The position numbers and the translations under genes are program-made. Below, piece by piece: positions 33,254 through 42,018 of a stretch of 64,000 bases of DNA (its first letter is position 1; every line of letters starts with the position of its first letter). The stretch lies in assembly GCA_036651815.1 (NCBI GenBank), contig JAVVXB010000013.1, positions 1 through 64,000 on the forward strand, read 5' to 3'. Below the pieces are notes generated by a model. It was not told where the DNA came from, searched no databases, and saw nothing but the letters and a program-made list of their open reading frames with translations. Origin of the DNA: JAVVXB01 sp036651815. GTDB taxonomy: Bacteria > Bacillota > Clostridia > Christensenellales > CAG-138.

Positions 33254-33529
33254 TTGTCGCGCTAGGCGGGGAGTTAGCGGTGCCCTGTACCTGCAATCCG
33301 CTATAGCAGGGCTGAGTTCCCGTTCTGAGGCGGACGTCTGTGGGGTCGGACCTCGATAAGGAGTGTTGATCGTCGGGTCCTGTGCAATCGAATGCCGTGA
33401 ACCATGTCAGATCCTGACGGAAGCAGCATTAAGCGGAATATTCGGTGTGCCGCGGGGAAACCTGAATGGAGCCACCTACCGAATCATCGCCCGGAGACGT
33501 ATCTTGTCGAGGAACGGGTGCGCGGCAAC
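33254..33529 (+). ncRNA. ffs: Large bacterial-type signal recognition particle RNA
   Basis: About 276 bases match the long SRP RNA of Bacillus type, including the Alu part. The 5' end TTGTCGCGC pairs with GCGCGGCAA at the 3' end, and the Alu loops (GCGGTGCCCTGTACCTGCAA and the following AGCAGGGC) are nearly as in Bacillus subtilis. The S-domain hairpin at 33404-33425 is GTCAGATCC-TGAC-GGAAGCAGC. One base at 33411 is A where the usual sequence has G (GGTCC). The tetraloop is TGAC. The RNA scaffolds Ffh for co-translational membrane targeting. Confidence 0.93.
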
Positions 33530-33550
33530 TTTTCTTTATCAAAAGAAAAG
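33529..33550 (+). terminator. Hairpin at the SRP RNA 3' end
   Basis: CTTTTCTTT and AAAGAAAAG pair perfectly around a 4-base loop immediately after the mature SRP RNA end. It is A/U-only apart from two G-C pairs, so it may mark a processing or weak termination site. Confidence 0.5.
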
Positions 33551-33588
33551 ATTGTAACTGCAAAGCATATGCATCACTTGATCATTTG

Positions 33589-33627
33589 ACCGACGTGCGA
33601 ATAGATTCATGCGTCGGTTCGATTTTT
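33589..33627 (+). terminator. Intrinsic terminator before sdaAB
   Basis: ACCGACG (33589-33595) pairs with CGTCGGT (33612-33618), with an inner GAAT-ag-ATTC stem, and is followed by TCGATTTTTG. It probably ends the SRP RNA transcript. Confidence 0.65.
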
Positions 33628-33702
33628 GCAATGCATTATGTTTTGAATTGGTGTATTGAAAGAGGACGTTTCTTCGTTATCTAAAGAAACGTATGGAGGA
33701 GT

Positions 33703-34365
33703 ATGGATCAATTTTCGGTATTTGATATTGTTGGCCCGCGCATGACCGGACCAAGCAGTTCTCATACGGCTGGGGCGGTGCGTTTAGCACACGTCGCACG
33801 CCATATTGCGGGCATGAGCGTTGTGGAAGCAGCGTTCACGCTCTATGGATCCTTTGCAGAAACGGGGAAAGGACACGGCACGGACAAGGCTTTGATTGCT
33901 GGTGCGCTTGGTATGCAGCCTGATGACATCCGCATTAAGGATGCATATAGAATTGCACGAGAAATGGGTGTGCTGGTGGAACTTACGTATTCGGATGAAC
34001 CCGTTAAGCATCCGAACACAGCGCGCATCCATATTACTAGCGAGGATGGACATCAAACAGAAGTGGTTGGGCAGTCGATTGGCGGCGGCAATATTTTGAT
34101 AACGGAGATCAACGGGTTGGAAGTGAAATTTACGGGTGAATACCCAACGCTGATCATTCAACATCGCGATGAGCCCGGCGTTATCGCCGAAGTCTCCCAT
34201 GTGTTGGCACAGCTGAAAATTAACATTGCGTTCATGCGCGTATTTCGCCATGGCAAGGGTGAAGATGCATACATGACCATTGAAACGGACCAACCTGTGA
34301 CACAGGAAATGCTGCTGATGATCCAGACACTTTGTCAGGGAATCATCAAGCTCTTTGCCGTTTGA
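33703..34365 (+). CDS. sdaAB: L-serine dehydratase, beta subunit
   Basis: Together with the alpha subunit this enzyme deaminates L-serine to pyruvate and ammonia using a [4Fe-4S] cluster. It is 220 residues. The N-terminus has the family motif GPRMTGPSSSHTAGAVR and the C-terminal third (about 148-215) is an ACT domain that binds serine (LIIQHRDEPGVIAEVSHVLA). GGAGG precedes the ATG. The alpha subunit follows eight bases later. Confidence 0.93.
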   Translation: MDQFSVFDIVGPRMTGPSSSHTAGAVRLAHVARHIAGMSVVEAAFTLYGSFAETGKGHGTDKALIAGALGMQPDDIRIKDAYRIAREMGVLVELTYSDEPVKHPNTARIHITSEDGHQTEVVGQSIGGGNILITEINGLEVKFTGEYPTLIIQHRDEPGVIAEVSHVLAQLKINIAFMRVFRHGKGEDAYMTIETDQPVTQEMLLMIQTLCQGIIKLFAV

Positions 34366-34373
34366 GGAGGAAT

Positions 34374-35279
34374 ATGCAAATGTTGTCGACTGCTTTTGAA
34401 AACGGTGAATCGTTACGACAGTATTGTCTGAGCCAAGACATCCCCATTTGGGAAGCTATGATTCTGCGGGAGATGAAACTTTCCGAACATTCGCGCGAGG
34501 AGATTCTTGCTGAGATGCAAAAGAATCTTGATGTCATGCGAAATTCGGTAAATCAGGGATTGTCTGAAAAAATGGAATCGGTCAGCGGACTCTCGGGCGG
34601 CGAAGCAATGCGGCTATTTAAATATGGAAAACACAATCCGTTTTCAGGATACAATGCATGCCGCGCGGCAGCATCGGCAATGGCGGTTGTGGAGGTAAAT
34701 GCATCGATGGGGTGCATTGTGGCCGCACCGACGGCTGGTGCCAGCGGCATTTTGGCAGGTGTTCTGATCGAAAGCGCAAAACAACGTGGTTGGTCGGATG
34801 ATACCCTGCTGGAGGGACTGTTTACTGCAGGCGCAATTGGCATGCTGTTCGCAAAAAATGCAACGATTTCCGGTGCGGGTGGTGGTTGTCAAGCGGAAAC
34901 GGGTGTTGGCAGCGCAATGGCTGCGGCTGCGCTCGTTGAAATTAGCGGGGGAGCGCCTATACAGGCATTAGATGCGGCGGCTATGACAATCAAAAATGTC
35001 TTGGGTCTGATCTGTGATCCGGTAGCAGGCCTCGTGGAATGCCCCTGCATCAAACGAAACGCGCTTGGTGCTGTCAATGCTATGCTCTGCGCAGATATGG
35101 CGCTTGCGGGCGTGACGAGTCTAATTCCGTTTGACGAGGTTGTTGCCGCCATGTATGCCGTTGGAAAAGATATTCGGCCGGAATATCGCGAAACTGCCAA
35201 AGGCGGCCTTGCTATAACGCCCACCGGAAAAGCTGTTGCGGAACGGGTAAAGCGCATGCAGGCCGATTCACAAGCGTGA
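34374..35279 (+). CDS. sdaAA: L-serine dehydratase, alpha subunit
   Basis: This is the catalytic Fe-S subunit, 301 residues. Blocks include GCIVAAPTAGASGI, ISGAGGGCQAETGVGSAMAA and LVECPCIKRNALG, with the cysteines that hold the cluster. ATG 34374 follows GAGGAGGAAT; an in-frame start at 34332 would overlap sdaAB and has no ribosome site. It is complete and paired with sdaAB. Confidence 0.94.
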   Translation: MQMLSTAFENGESLRQYCLSQDIPIWEAMILREMKLSEHSREEILAEMQKNLDVMRNSVNQGLSEKMESVSGLSGGEAMRLFKYGKHNPFSGYNACRAAASAMAVVEVNASMGCIVAAPTAGASGILAGVLIESAKQRGWSDDTLLEGLFTAGAIGMLFAKNATISGAGGGCQAETGVGSAMAAAALVEISGGAPIQALDAAAMTIKNVLGLICDPVAGLVECPCIKRNALGAVNAMLCADMALAGVTSLIPFDEVVAAMYAVGKDIRPEYRETAKGGLAITPTGKAVAERVKRMQADSQA

Positions 35280-35428
35280 TTCATATAGAAGCGGCTGCTC
35301 AATGAAATGATATCGGAATAGCGCGCGAGATCGCTGTTTTTTCGACAGCAGGTTCGTGTTCCGCCTAAAACACTTCGGTTCTCTGGACGTGAAAATGCAT
35401 AGGGAAACCATTTAAATCGGGCGATTTA

Positions 35429-35479
35429 TTCCGGCGAAGAAATTGCCGGAACCGGAATCAAACATCCGGGAGGTTTTTT
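35429..35479 (+). terminator. Candidate sda operon terminator
   Basis: TTCCGGC and GCCGGAA pair at 35429-35451, then a second small stem (CCGG...CCGG) is followed by AGGTTTTTTG. The site is 150 bases past sdaAA. The 318-base interval between sdaAA and the phosphofructokinase gene holds no gene. Confidence 0.45.
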
Positions 35480-35549
35480 GATAGGTTGAAAAGATGACTA
35501 TTATTTGATTAGGAACTTCTGCTGTTGCCGTTGTAGTCGTTAGAGATAA

Positions 35550-35573
35550 GGCCACCCCCGTATTCGGGTGGCC
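35550..35573 (-). terminator. Terminator of the dapL-tmk-pfp operon
   Basis: GGCCACCC (35550-35557) and GGGTGGCC (35566-35573) form a perfect 8-bp G-C-rich stem 25 bases past the phosphofructokinase stop codon. On the minus strand it is followed by TTATCTCT. Confidence 0.65.
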
Positions 35574-35597
35574 ATATATATAAAAAGTAGAAAGCAG

Positions 35598-36662
35598 CTA
35601 ATATTTAAACAGCAGAGAAGTGGACGTGTATAGGTCATAGTCGACTTCCTTGCGTTCCGAAACGGCCTTATCCAAGTCCGCTTTGACAATGTTCGTTCCC
35701 TGTAGCGCGACCATATTGCCATAGTTCTTGGCAACAACCAGCTCGCCGGCTTTGAAACCAAGACGGGTACCAAGTACACGATCGAAACAGGAAGGAGAAC
35801 CGCCGCGTTGAATATGGCCGAGCACAACGCTGCGGCATTCGAAATATTTACGCTTTTCATCCAAAGTGAGATCATTGCGCATCGTACGTTCAATGCGGGA
35901 CGCAAGTGTTTTGGCCAGATCTTTTTCCAGCAGAAGCTTGTTGCCGAATGCATCTAGACCGACGTCTTCTGCTTTTTCGCCCTTGACTTCAAAGCCTTCG
36001 GCAACGGCAATGATCGTGTGCCGTTCACCCTTGACATAGCGACCGCGAATGACCTGCATAATTTCTTCGAAGGTTTTCGGAAACTCCGGGATTAAAATCA
36101 AATTCGCATCCGCTGCCAGACCGGCCTGCAGGGCGATCCAGCCTGTATGACGTCCCATGCACTCCACAACAAAACAACGTGCGTGGGATGCGGCGGTGGT
36201 GTGCAACTTATCGATACAGTCCATCGCAATATTGCTGGCGGTATCAAAGCCAAAGGTATAGTCCGTGCAGGACAGATCGTTGTCGATGGTCTTCGGAACG
36301 CCGATCATATTCATACCCATTTTTTGCAGCTTGTTTGCTACGCCAAGCGTATCGTCTCCACCGATGGCAACCAGACCTTCCAGATCCAGCGCTTCCATGG
36401 ATTTACGAACTTTCTCAGGACCGTTTTCTTCCTTCATCACATTGGTGCGCGAACTCTCAAGGATTGTTCCACCCTTGGTTTGGAGACCTTCAACGTCCTT
36501 GAGGGAAAGCCAGCGACCCTCTCCACTCAGCGCGCCGCGCCATCCAGCAGAAAAACCATATACTTCAATACCGTTGGCAGCACATTCTTCCACAACGCCG
36601 CGAATAACAGCATTGAGCCCGGGGCAGTCTCCGCCACCCGTAAGAATACCAATTTTTCTCAT
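35598..36662 (-). CDS. pfp: 6-phosphofructokinase, pyrophosphate-type residues
   Basis: The enzyme phosphorylates fructose 6-phosphate in glycolysis. It is 354 residues, close to the bacterial PFK-A length plus a short extension. GGGDCPGLN and the active-site PKTIDND are present. The two donor-specificity positions, by Escherichia coli numbering, are Asp104 (in GGDDTLG, 101-107) and Lys124 (in PKTIDND). ATP enzymes have Gly at both, while pyrophosphate enzymes have Asp and Lys. I therefore infer a reversible PPi-dependent enzyme. It is the last gene of dapL-tmk-pfp. Confidence 0.88.
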   Translation of the reverse strand: MRKIGILTGGGDCPGLNAVIRGVVEECAANGIEVYGFSAGWRGALSGEGRWLSLKDVEGLQTKGGTILESSRTNVMKEENGPEKVRKSMEALDLEGLVAIGGDDTLGVANKLQKMGMNMIGVPKTIDNDLSCTDYTFGFDTASNIAMDCIDKLHTTAASHARCFVVECMGRHTGWIALQAGLAADANLILIPEFPKTFEEIMQVIRGRYVKGERHTIIAVAEGFEVKGEKAEDVGLDAFGNKLLLEKDLAKTLASRIERTMRNDLTLDEKRKYFECRSVVLGHIQRGGSPSCFDRVLGTRLGFKAGELVVAKNYGNMVALQGTNIVKADLDKAVSERKEVDYDLYTSTSLLFKY

Positions 36663-36675
36663 ATCGTTTTACCTC

Positions 36676-37338
36676 CTACAATATATCCTTCAGCACTTCA
36701 TCGACCATAGACCCAATTGCTTCAATACTTTTCAACTGATTCTGCTCCATGCAGGGGATGATAAATACGTTGTCAAACCGTTGCGCATACTGTCTGTATT
36801 TTTCCCGTGCGCGCTGTTGCAGGGATGGGACGGATTCATATACATCTCGCGCGCTGCCCACGTAATCACGATAGCCCTTTTTATCGATGTTATCAGCGGC
36901 GTCGTCAATGGACATATCCAGCACAATGTGGATGTCTGCACGCGGAATGCCCAAATGCTCATGCTCAAGCGCAAGCACAAAATCCAATAGATCCGCTCGT
37001 CCAAGGTCGCAGTCGCGGATGCTTTGATAAACGGCATTGCTAAGCACATAACGGTTGATTAGCAAGATGTCTGCATCAGCGTAGGAAAAACTCTTAAACG
37101 CTTCAAAACGATCTAATGCAAACCAGAGCGCCATGCTTTTACCGTCCACCGCATCGGCACGAATGCCATCCTTACCGGTTAATAGCTTGCCAACTTCGCT
37201 TCCAAAGAACGAAGAATATACCGGAAATGAAATCGTGGCAACTTGCAACCCTGCGGCGGTGAGGCGGTCATGTAGCCCATTCATCTGTACGCTTTTTCCG
37301 GTGCCATCGATGCCCTCGAATGCGATAATTTTCGTCAT
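36676..37338 (-). CDS. tmk: Thymidylate kinase
   Basis: The enzyme phosphorylates dTMP to dTDP. It is 220 residues with P-loop EGIDGTGKS at 8-16, the NRYVLSNAVYQ block that carries the DR(Y/H)-type substrate arginine, and a lid region KKGYRDYVGSARDVYE. It begins four bases after dapL ends and 14 bases before the phosphofructokinase gene. Its place between lysine synthesis and glycolysis genes appears to be a chance operon. Confidence 0.9.
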   Translation of the reverse strand: MTKIIAFEGIDGTGKSVQMNGLHDRLTAAGLQVATISFPVYSSFFGSEVGKLLTGKDGIRADAVDGKSMALWFALDRFEAFKSFSYADADILLINRYVLSNAVYQSIRDCDLGRADLLDFVLALEHEHLGIPRADIHIVLDMSIDDAADNIDKKGYRDYVGSARDVYESVPSLQQRAREKYRQYAQRFDNVFIIPCMEQNQLKSIEAIGSMVDEVLKDIL

Positions 37339-37341
37339 ATG

Positions 37342-38568
37342 TTATCCTTTGCAGATGCGTTCCATTGCAAGAACGGTATTTTCACGGGTTGCAAATGCCG
37401 TCATGCGCAGATATCCTTCACCGGCTGCGCCAAAACCGGCTCCGGGTGTACCAATCACATGATACTGCGTTAGCAGTGTATCATAAAAAGCCCAGCTATC
37501 ACCATTGGGGACTTTGAGCCAGATATAGGGCGCATTGATCCCGCCATAGACTGTGTAGCCGGCCATTGTTAGATTTTCGCGGATAATGCGCGCATTTTCC
37601 ATATAATCCGCCACGACTCCAAGAACTTGCTGATAGCCTTCATCCAGATAGGCAGCTTCCGCTCCGCGCTGGGTGATGTAGGAAACACCGTTAAACTTCG
37701 TTGCGGCACGGCGCGCCCAAAGATCATGCAGTGAGACAATGTTGCCAAAGGTGTCCTTGGCAACCAGAGCTCTTGGCACGACGGTATAGGCGCAGCGTGT
37801 ACCGGTAAAACCAGCTGTTTTACTCATGCTGCGAAATTCGATGGCACATGTTTCCGCACCAGGAACTTCATAGATGCTGTGGGGCTTATCGGATTCGGAA
37901 ATATAGGCTTCATACGCGGAATCGTAAAGAATTAACACTTTATTGGCCAATGCATAGTCCACGAATCTCTTGAGCTGTTCGCGGGTTAGCGTCATGCCGG
38001 TGGGGTTATTGGGATAGCAAAGGTACAGCACATCCACCCGTTCCTTTGGCAGCGCAGGCACAAAGCCGTTTTCAGCATCTGCACGCAGATAAACAATTTT
38101 TTCATATCCGCCTTTTTTAGGATCAAAACGGCCTCCGCGTCCACTCATAACGTTGGTATCTACATAAACGGGATAGACGGGATCCATAACGGCGACGACG
38201 CAGTCCGCTGAAAACAATTCCTGAATATTGCCAACATCGCACTTGGCACCATCGGAGATGAAAATTTCATCCGATTCCAAGTGGATGCCGCGGGAGAGAT
38301 AGTCGCGCTTGAGAATCGCTTCTCTAAGAAAATCATATCCGTAATCAGGGCCATATCCATGGAAAGTTTCCGCGCGGGACATCTCGTCGACGGCCTTGTG
38401 CATAGCATCGATTACAGCGGGCACCAGTGGGCGCGTGACGTCGCCAATACCCATTTTTACAAGGTTGGCCTCAGGATGCTCTTTCTGGAAAGCGGCAGCG
38501 CGCTTCCCGACTTCGGAAAATAAATAACTTCCCTGTAAGAGACTATAATAACCGTTTGCAGTAAACAA
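37342..38568 (-). CDS. dapL: LL-diaminopimelate aminotransferase
   Basis: This PLP enzyme converts tetrahydrodipicolinate straight to LL-diaminopimelate for lysine and cell-wall synthesis, and is the marker of the one-step aminotransferase route. It is about 408 residues. GSYLFSEVGKR, the GIGDVTRPL block, ISDGAKCDVGN, MDPVYPVYVD and the PLP lysine in SMSKTAGFTG are all in place. I choose TTG at 38568 because GGGGAGG lies seven bases upstream; the TTG six bases earlier would be too close to that site. Confidence 0.92.
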   Translation of the reverse strand: MFTANGYYSLLQGSYLFSEVGKRAAAFQKEHPEANLVKMGIGDVTRPLVPAVIDAMHKAVDEMSRAETFHGYGPDYGYDFLREAILKRDYLSRGIHLESDEIFISDGAKCDVGNIQELFSADCVVAVMDPVYPVYVDTNVMSGRGGRFDPKKGGYEKIVYLRADAENGFVPALPKERVDVLYLCYPNNPTGMTLTREQLKRFVDYALANKVLILYDSAYEAYISESDKPHSIYEVPGAETCAIEFRSMSKTAGFTGTRCAYTVVPRALVAKDTFGNIVSLHDLWARRAATKFNGVSYITQRGAEAAYLDEGYQQVLGVVADYMENARIIRENLTMAGYTVYGGINAPYIWLKVPNGDSWAFYDTLLTQYHVIGTPGAGFGAAGEGYLRMTAFATRENTVLAMERICKG

Positions 38569-38600
38569 GTCCAAACCTCCCCATTATCAGAATTCAAGCA

Positions 38601-38629
38601 ATTATAGCATGACCCTTAAAAACCTGCAA
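38601..38629 (-). promoter_or_regulatory. dapL operon promoter
   Basis: On the minus strand: TTGCAG (38629-38624), exactly 17 bases, TATAAT (38606-38601). Transcription would start about 25 bases before the dapL start codon. Confidence 0.8.
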
Positions 38630-38639
38630 GGACCATCAG

Positions 38640-38793
38640 AAAATCGACATTCTTATGCAAGCGAAATATAGAAAAATACGATATGGAATGTAAAACATGG
38701 TCGAATACATAGGAAAATCGATGTGATGTGGTCCACGATTGCCATGATGAAGACGTTGAAACTGATTATTTCGCGGGTTGTGACAAGTATACT
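38640..38793 (+). promoter_or_regulatory. Candidate spoIIE promoter region with Spo0A-like boxes
   Basis: TATACT (38788-38793) sits 23 bases before the spoIIE start codon, with no good -35 box at 17 bases, as in Spo0A-activated sigma-A promoters. Three imperfect matches to the 0A box lie upstream: TGTCGA on the minus strand near 38644-38649, GGTCGAA near 38699-38705 and TGTGACAAG near 38779-38787. Each has two or three mismatches, so this is only suggestive. Confidence 0.3.
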
Positions 38794-38816
38794 TTCTATT
38801 GCGTGGGGGTACGGAT

Positions 38817-41096
38817 ATGGCAACCGAAGCGGAGACGGGAAAAAAGAGTATTCGGCTCTATGTGCGGCGGAATGAGTTTAAGCTCGAACTGCTGACACTG
38901 ATTGCCGCAGCATTGTCTGGCAGGGTCTGCCTGTATGGTGATGTTGTACCTTTTGCACTTGCATTTCTTGCGGCTGTTGGCATGTCCGGTATGAACGTTC
39001 ACTATGCGTTTATTGGTGGGATCATTGGCTGTGCGCTGTTACCGTGGCCACTACAGTTGCCGTCCGTGTGTGCGTGCGCGCTGTACTATGCGCTGTATCT
39101 AATCTGGATAAAATGGAAAAAAGACTGCGGTAAGTTTGATAAACTCGTATTGTTGTTTTTGGTTCAAGTAGCACTGATGCCAGTATTCTATCGCAATGGT
39201 TTAGAGACGGTGTTGCGCGGGTTAATTTCACTTGGCGTTTCTTCCATCTCAGCACTAATCATGCAGAATGCGCTACGCACAGTGCGAACCGTTGGCAAAC
39301 GGCATGTGTTGACCGATGGCGAGCAGCTAAGCCTCAGCGCGTTCTTCGGTGTAATTCTACTTAGTGTAACGGATATACGAGCATTTGGATTTTCGCTGCC
39401 CGTGGTATTGCTACTCTTGTTTGCTATGATTGCATCGTTGGCGCGGGGCATTGCAGGTGTTGCCGTATCGGTTGCGTTGGCGGTTGTTTTGACAATTGGT
39501 GGAGAATTTTCGCTTATTTTTGTTGGCAGCATCGCAGCTTGCACACTTGCTGGCGCTACATTGCGCAGTTTGGATACCTTGGGCGTGATTGGCGGCTTTG
39601 TGGGCTGCAGTCTACTGGTCGGGACCTATGTTTTTACGGCTTCCCATACCATCAATTTGCTGAATCTAGCGGCGGCAGGTGGGATATTTCTGATGGTCCC
39701 GCGGGATTCCATGCTACAGCTTTGTTCCTATCTGGATGCGGAAAAGAACCGCGAGCGCTATGCCCGAAAGGCGATGAAACGCATGCGGATGTGTACTGCT
39801 ATGGAGATGCGCCGCGCGGCAAATGTGGTCAATGAGATGGCAAGGCTATATCAACCAGGCGATGTGGGCCAGGAACCGTCCGATGCGTTGATGCAGTGGA
39901 CAGCGCAGGCCGCATATGGGGTCTGCTCGGATTGTCCGCTGAAAAAGCCTTGCTGGAAAGATTGGCAGCGTGCAGCGGAAACTGTCATTGTGTTGCTGCA
40001 GTGCCACGAACGCGGCGAGAGGATTCGCATTCGCAAGCCCTTCGATCCATCCTGCAAGTATATGCAGCAGATTGCCGCTGCCGCATGGCAAGCGCAAAAT
40101 CAATATCTTGTGCAGCGCGCCATGAAAAAACAAACGGCAGAACAATATGCCTTTGTAAATCGTCAGCTCATTGGCGTGTGCGATATCATCGCTCATCTGT
40201 CCGAGCGAGTCACACAGGATAAATGGTTGGATGAAGAGCTGGAGCAGATGTTGCTGCGTGGACTTGATCGGCGCGGTTATCGAGTGTTTGGTGTAGACGC
40301 TTTTTTCCCAGATGGGAAGTTGCAGCTGCATGTGCGGTTGCCTGCCAGTATGCTGTATTTCACAGAGACGTTTTCCGGTGCGGTCGAGCAGATTTTACGC
40401 CGACCCATTCGCATCCTTCATGCAGATATCGACGGAAAGCAGTGCACCTTATTGATGGAGGAAGCGCAGCAATTGACGGCATCCATGGGTACGGCAACCA
40501 TCGCCATCAGCAACAGTGGTATCAGCGGTGACAGCACCGGAGAACGGCGCATGGAGCGCGGGCGAGTGCTGTATGCATTGAGCGATGGTATGGGAGCGGG
40601 TGTGGAGGCGAAGGGAGAGAGCGATTCAGCGCTTCGATTGCTGTTTGATCTATATGATGCCGGCTTTTCCAGAGATGTTGCACTGGAAAGCGTGAATAGG
40701 CTGTTGCTAGGCCGCAGCGAGGATATGTATGCGACGTTGGATGCGGTCTATGTGGATCTGCGTTCAGGGGAGGCGGAATTTATGAAGTATGGTGCGCCGC
40801 CATCGTTCGTCTACCGTGGCGAAAAGCTGCACACAGTCTGTGCAGAGGCGTTGCCTGCGGGGATTTTACATGAGGCGGTACCGGCGGTTGCTGTCGCGCA
40901 GCTCAAACGCAACGACACGGTTTTGTTGTTTTCGGATGGAGCATTGGACGCGCTTGGCGATTATACCCGGGAAGCCATCGCCGCATCACTGAAGAGTACA
41001 CGCACCAGCCAAGAGGCTGCGCAGGCGCTGCTCAATATCGCTTGCGACCGTAAACGTGAGGATGACATGACCGTGATGGTCATCAAGATAGCGTGA
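38817..41096 (+). CDS. spoIIE: Stage II sporulation protein E
   Basis: This membrane PP2C-type phosphatase dephosphorylates SpoIIAA and so releases sigma-F in the forespore. It is 759 residues: about ten N-terminal membrane helices (25-310), a central cytoplasmic region (to about 540) and a C-terminal SpoIIE phosphatase domain with LSDGMGAGVEAKGES and LLFSDGALD, which carry the metal-binding aspartates. ATG 38817 follows GGGGGT; the frame is open six codons upstream from a TTG. The early segment has four cysteines (CSDCPLKKPCWKDW). Confidence 0.95.
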   Translation: MATEAETGKKSIRLYVRRNEFKLELLTLIAAALSGRVCLYGDVVPFALAFLAAVGMSGMNVHYAFIGGIIGCALLPWPLQLPSVCACALYYALYLIWIKWKKDCGKFDKLVLLFLVQVALMPVFYRNGLETVLRGLISLGVSSISALIMQNALRTVRTVGKRHVLTDGEQLSLSAFFGVILLSVTDIRAFGFSLPVVLLLLFAMIASLARGIAGVAVSVALAVVLTIGGEFSLIFVGSIAACTLAGATLRSLDTLGVIGGFVGCSLLVGTYVFTASHTINLLNLAAAGGIFLMVPRDSMLQLCSYLDAEKNRERYARKAMKRMRMCTAMEMRRAANVVNEMARLYQPGDVGQEPSDALMQWTAQAAYGVCSDCPLKKPCWKDWQRAAETVIVLLQCHERGERIRIRKPFDPSCKYMQQIAAAAWQAQNQYLVQRAMKKQTAEQYAFVNRQLIGVCDIIAHLSERVTQDKWLDEELEQMLLRGLDRRGYRVFGVDAFFPDGKLQLHVRLPASMLYFTETFSGAVEQILRRPIRILHADIDGKQCTLLMEEAQQLTASMGTATIAISNSGISGDSTGERRMERGRVLYALSDGMGAGVEAKGESDSALRLLFDLYDAGFSRDVALESVNRLLLGRSEDMYATLDAVYVDLRSGEAEFMKYGAPPSFVYRGEKLHTVCAEALPAGILHEAVPAVAVAQLKRNDTVLLFSDGALDALGDYTREAIAASLKSTRTSQEAAQALLNIACDRKREDDMTVMVIKIA

Positions 41097-41100
41097 GCGT

Positions 41101-42018
41101 ATGACCTTGTCGATCGAACTGTTCCTGCTGGATAATCTGATGATGAATTATCTGACGCTGCGGCTTGCGGGTGTGTTGTTTGGTGGGAAAACGCGGCAAC
41201 TGAACATTGCGCTTGCTTCCGCATTGGGGGCTGTATATGCGCTGCTGTCCATGACTTGCGCACCTTTTCTTTCTTGGATGGCACCAAAACTATTGCTGGG
41301 AGCAGCCATGGCGCTACCGCTGGCTGTGCCGATGCGCCTGTATCCAAAGGCATTGTTCTGCCTACTGATATCCGCGTGCCTCATGGGCGGCATCATGTTT
41401 GGACTCACACTGCTGTTGGGTGGAAGTTTTAGCGGCGGAGCATATATTTGTACTGTACCAATACGCGTGGCACTGCTGTCTGCAGTTGCTGGAGCGCTGT
41501 TGCCTCGTGGAATTCTTGCTATTATGCATGCGGTAAAGCAACGCACCGGGCGGGTACGGCTGCGGATTCAACTCAAAGATCGTTTACTGGAACTGACAGC
41601 GCTGATAGACAGCGGGAACTTGTTGGTGGAGCCGCTTACGGGCAAATCGGTTATAATCGTTCGTCCGGGGTTGCTGCCGGAATGCCATGGATGGCCGATT
41701 CCCTACCGCACCGTGGACGGGGAAGGAATATTAAACGCGATGCTGCCCATTCAGATATGCGTTTTGATAGCGGGTCAATGGCGAACGTTGGATGCGTTTG
41801 TGGCAACCTCTCAAAATATGTTTTATGCAGCGGATGCAATCATTGGCAGTGACCTAATCATGGATGAAAGGTGGGAAACGCATGCAGAGAATACGGGAAA
41901 TGCTCCTACGGCTGTACAGGAAAATACTAAATTGGAGACGACAGGAGATCCATTATATTCATTCGGGGGAGACACTGCCCCCACCATTTCCAGCGGAGCA
42001 GGAACAGCAGTGGATTGA
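41101..42018 (+). CDS. spoIIGA: Sigma-E processing peptidase SpoIIGA
   Basis: This membrane aspartic protease cleaves pro-sigma-E. It is 305 residues: five membrane helices (about 5-140) then a protease domain with the catalytic ALIDSGN (Asp170). The recognisable domain ends near residue 258. The remaining 45 or so codons run on in another frame through the start of sigE, giving a 137-base overlap. That tail is low in complexity and may be dispensable. The gene begins five bases after spoIIE. Confidence 0.9.
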   Translation: MTLSIELFLLDNLMMNYLTLRLAGVLFGGKTRQLNIALASALGAVYALLSMTCAPFLSWMAPKLLLGAAMALPLAVPMRLYPKALFCLLISACLMGGIMFGLTLLLGGSFSGGAYICTVPIRVALLSAVAGALLPRGILAIMHAVKQRTGRVRLRIQLKDRLLELTALIDSGNLLVEPLTGKSVIIVRPGLLPECHGWPIPYRTVDGEGILNAMLPIQICVLIAGQWRTLDAFVATSQNMFYAADAIIGSDLIMDERWETHAENTGNAPTAVQENTKLETTGDPLYSFGGDTAPTISSGAGTAVD

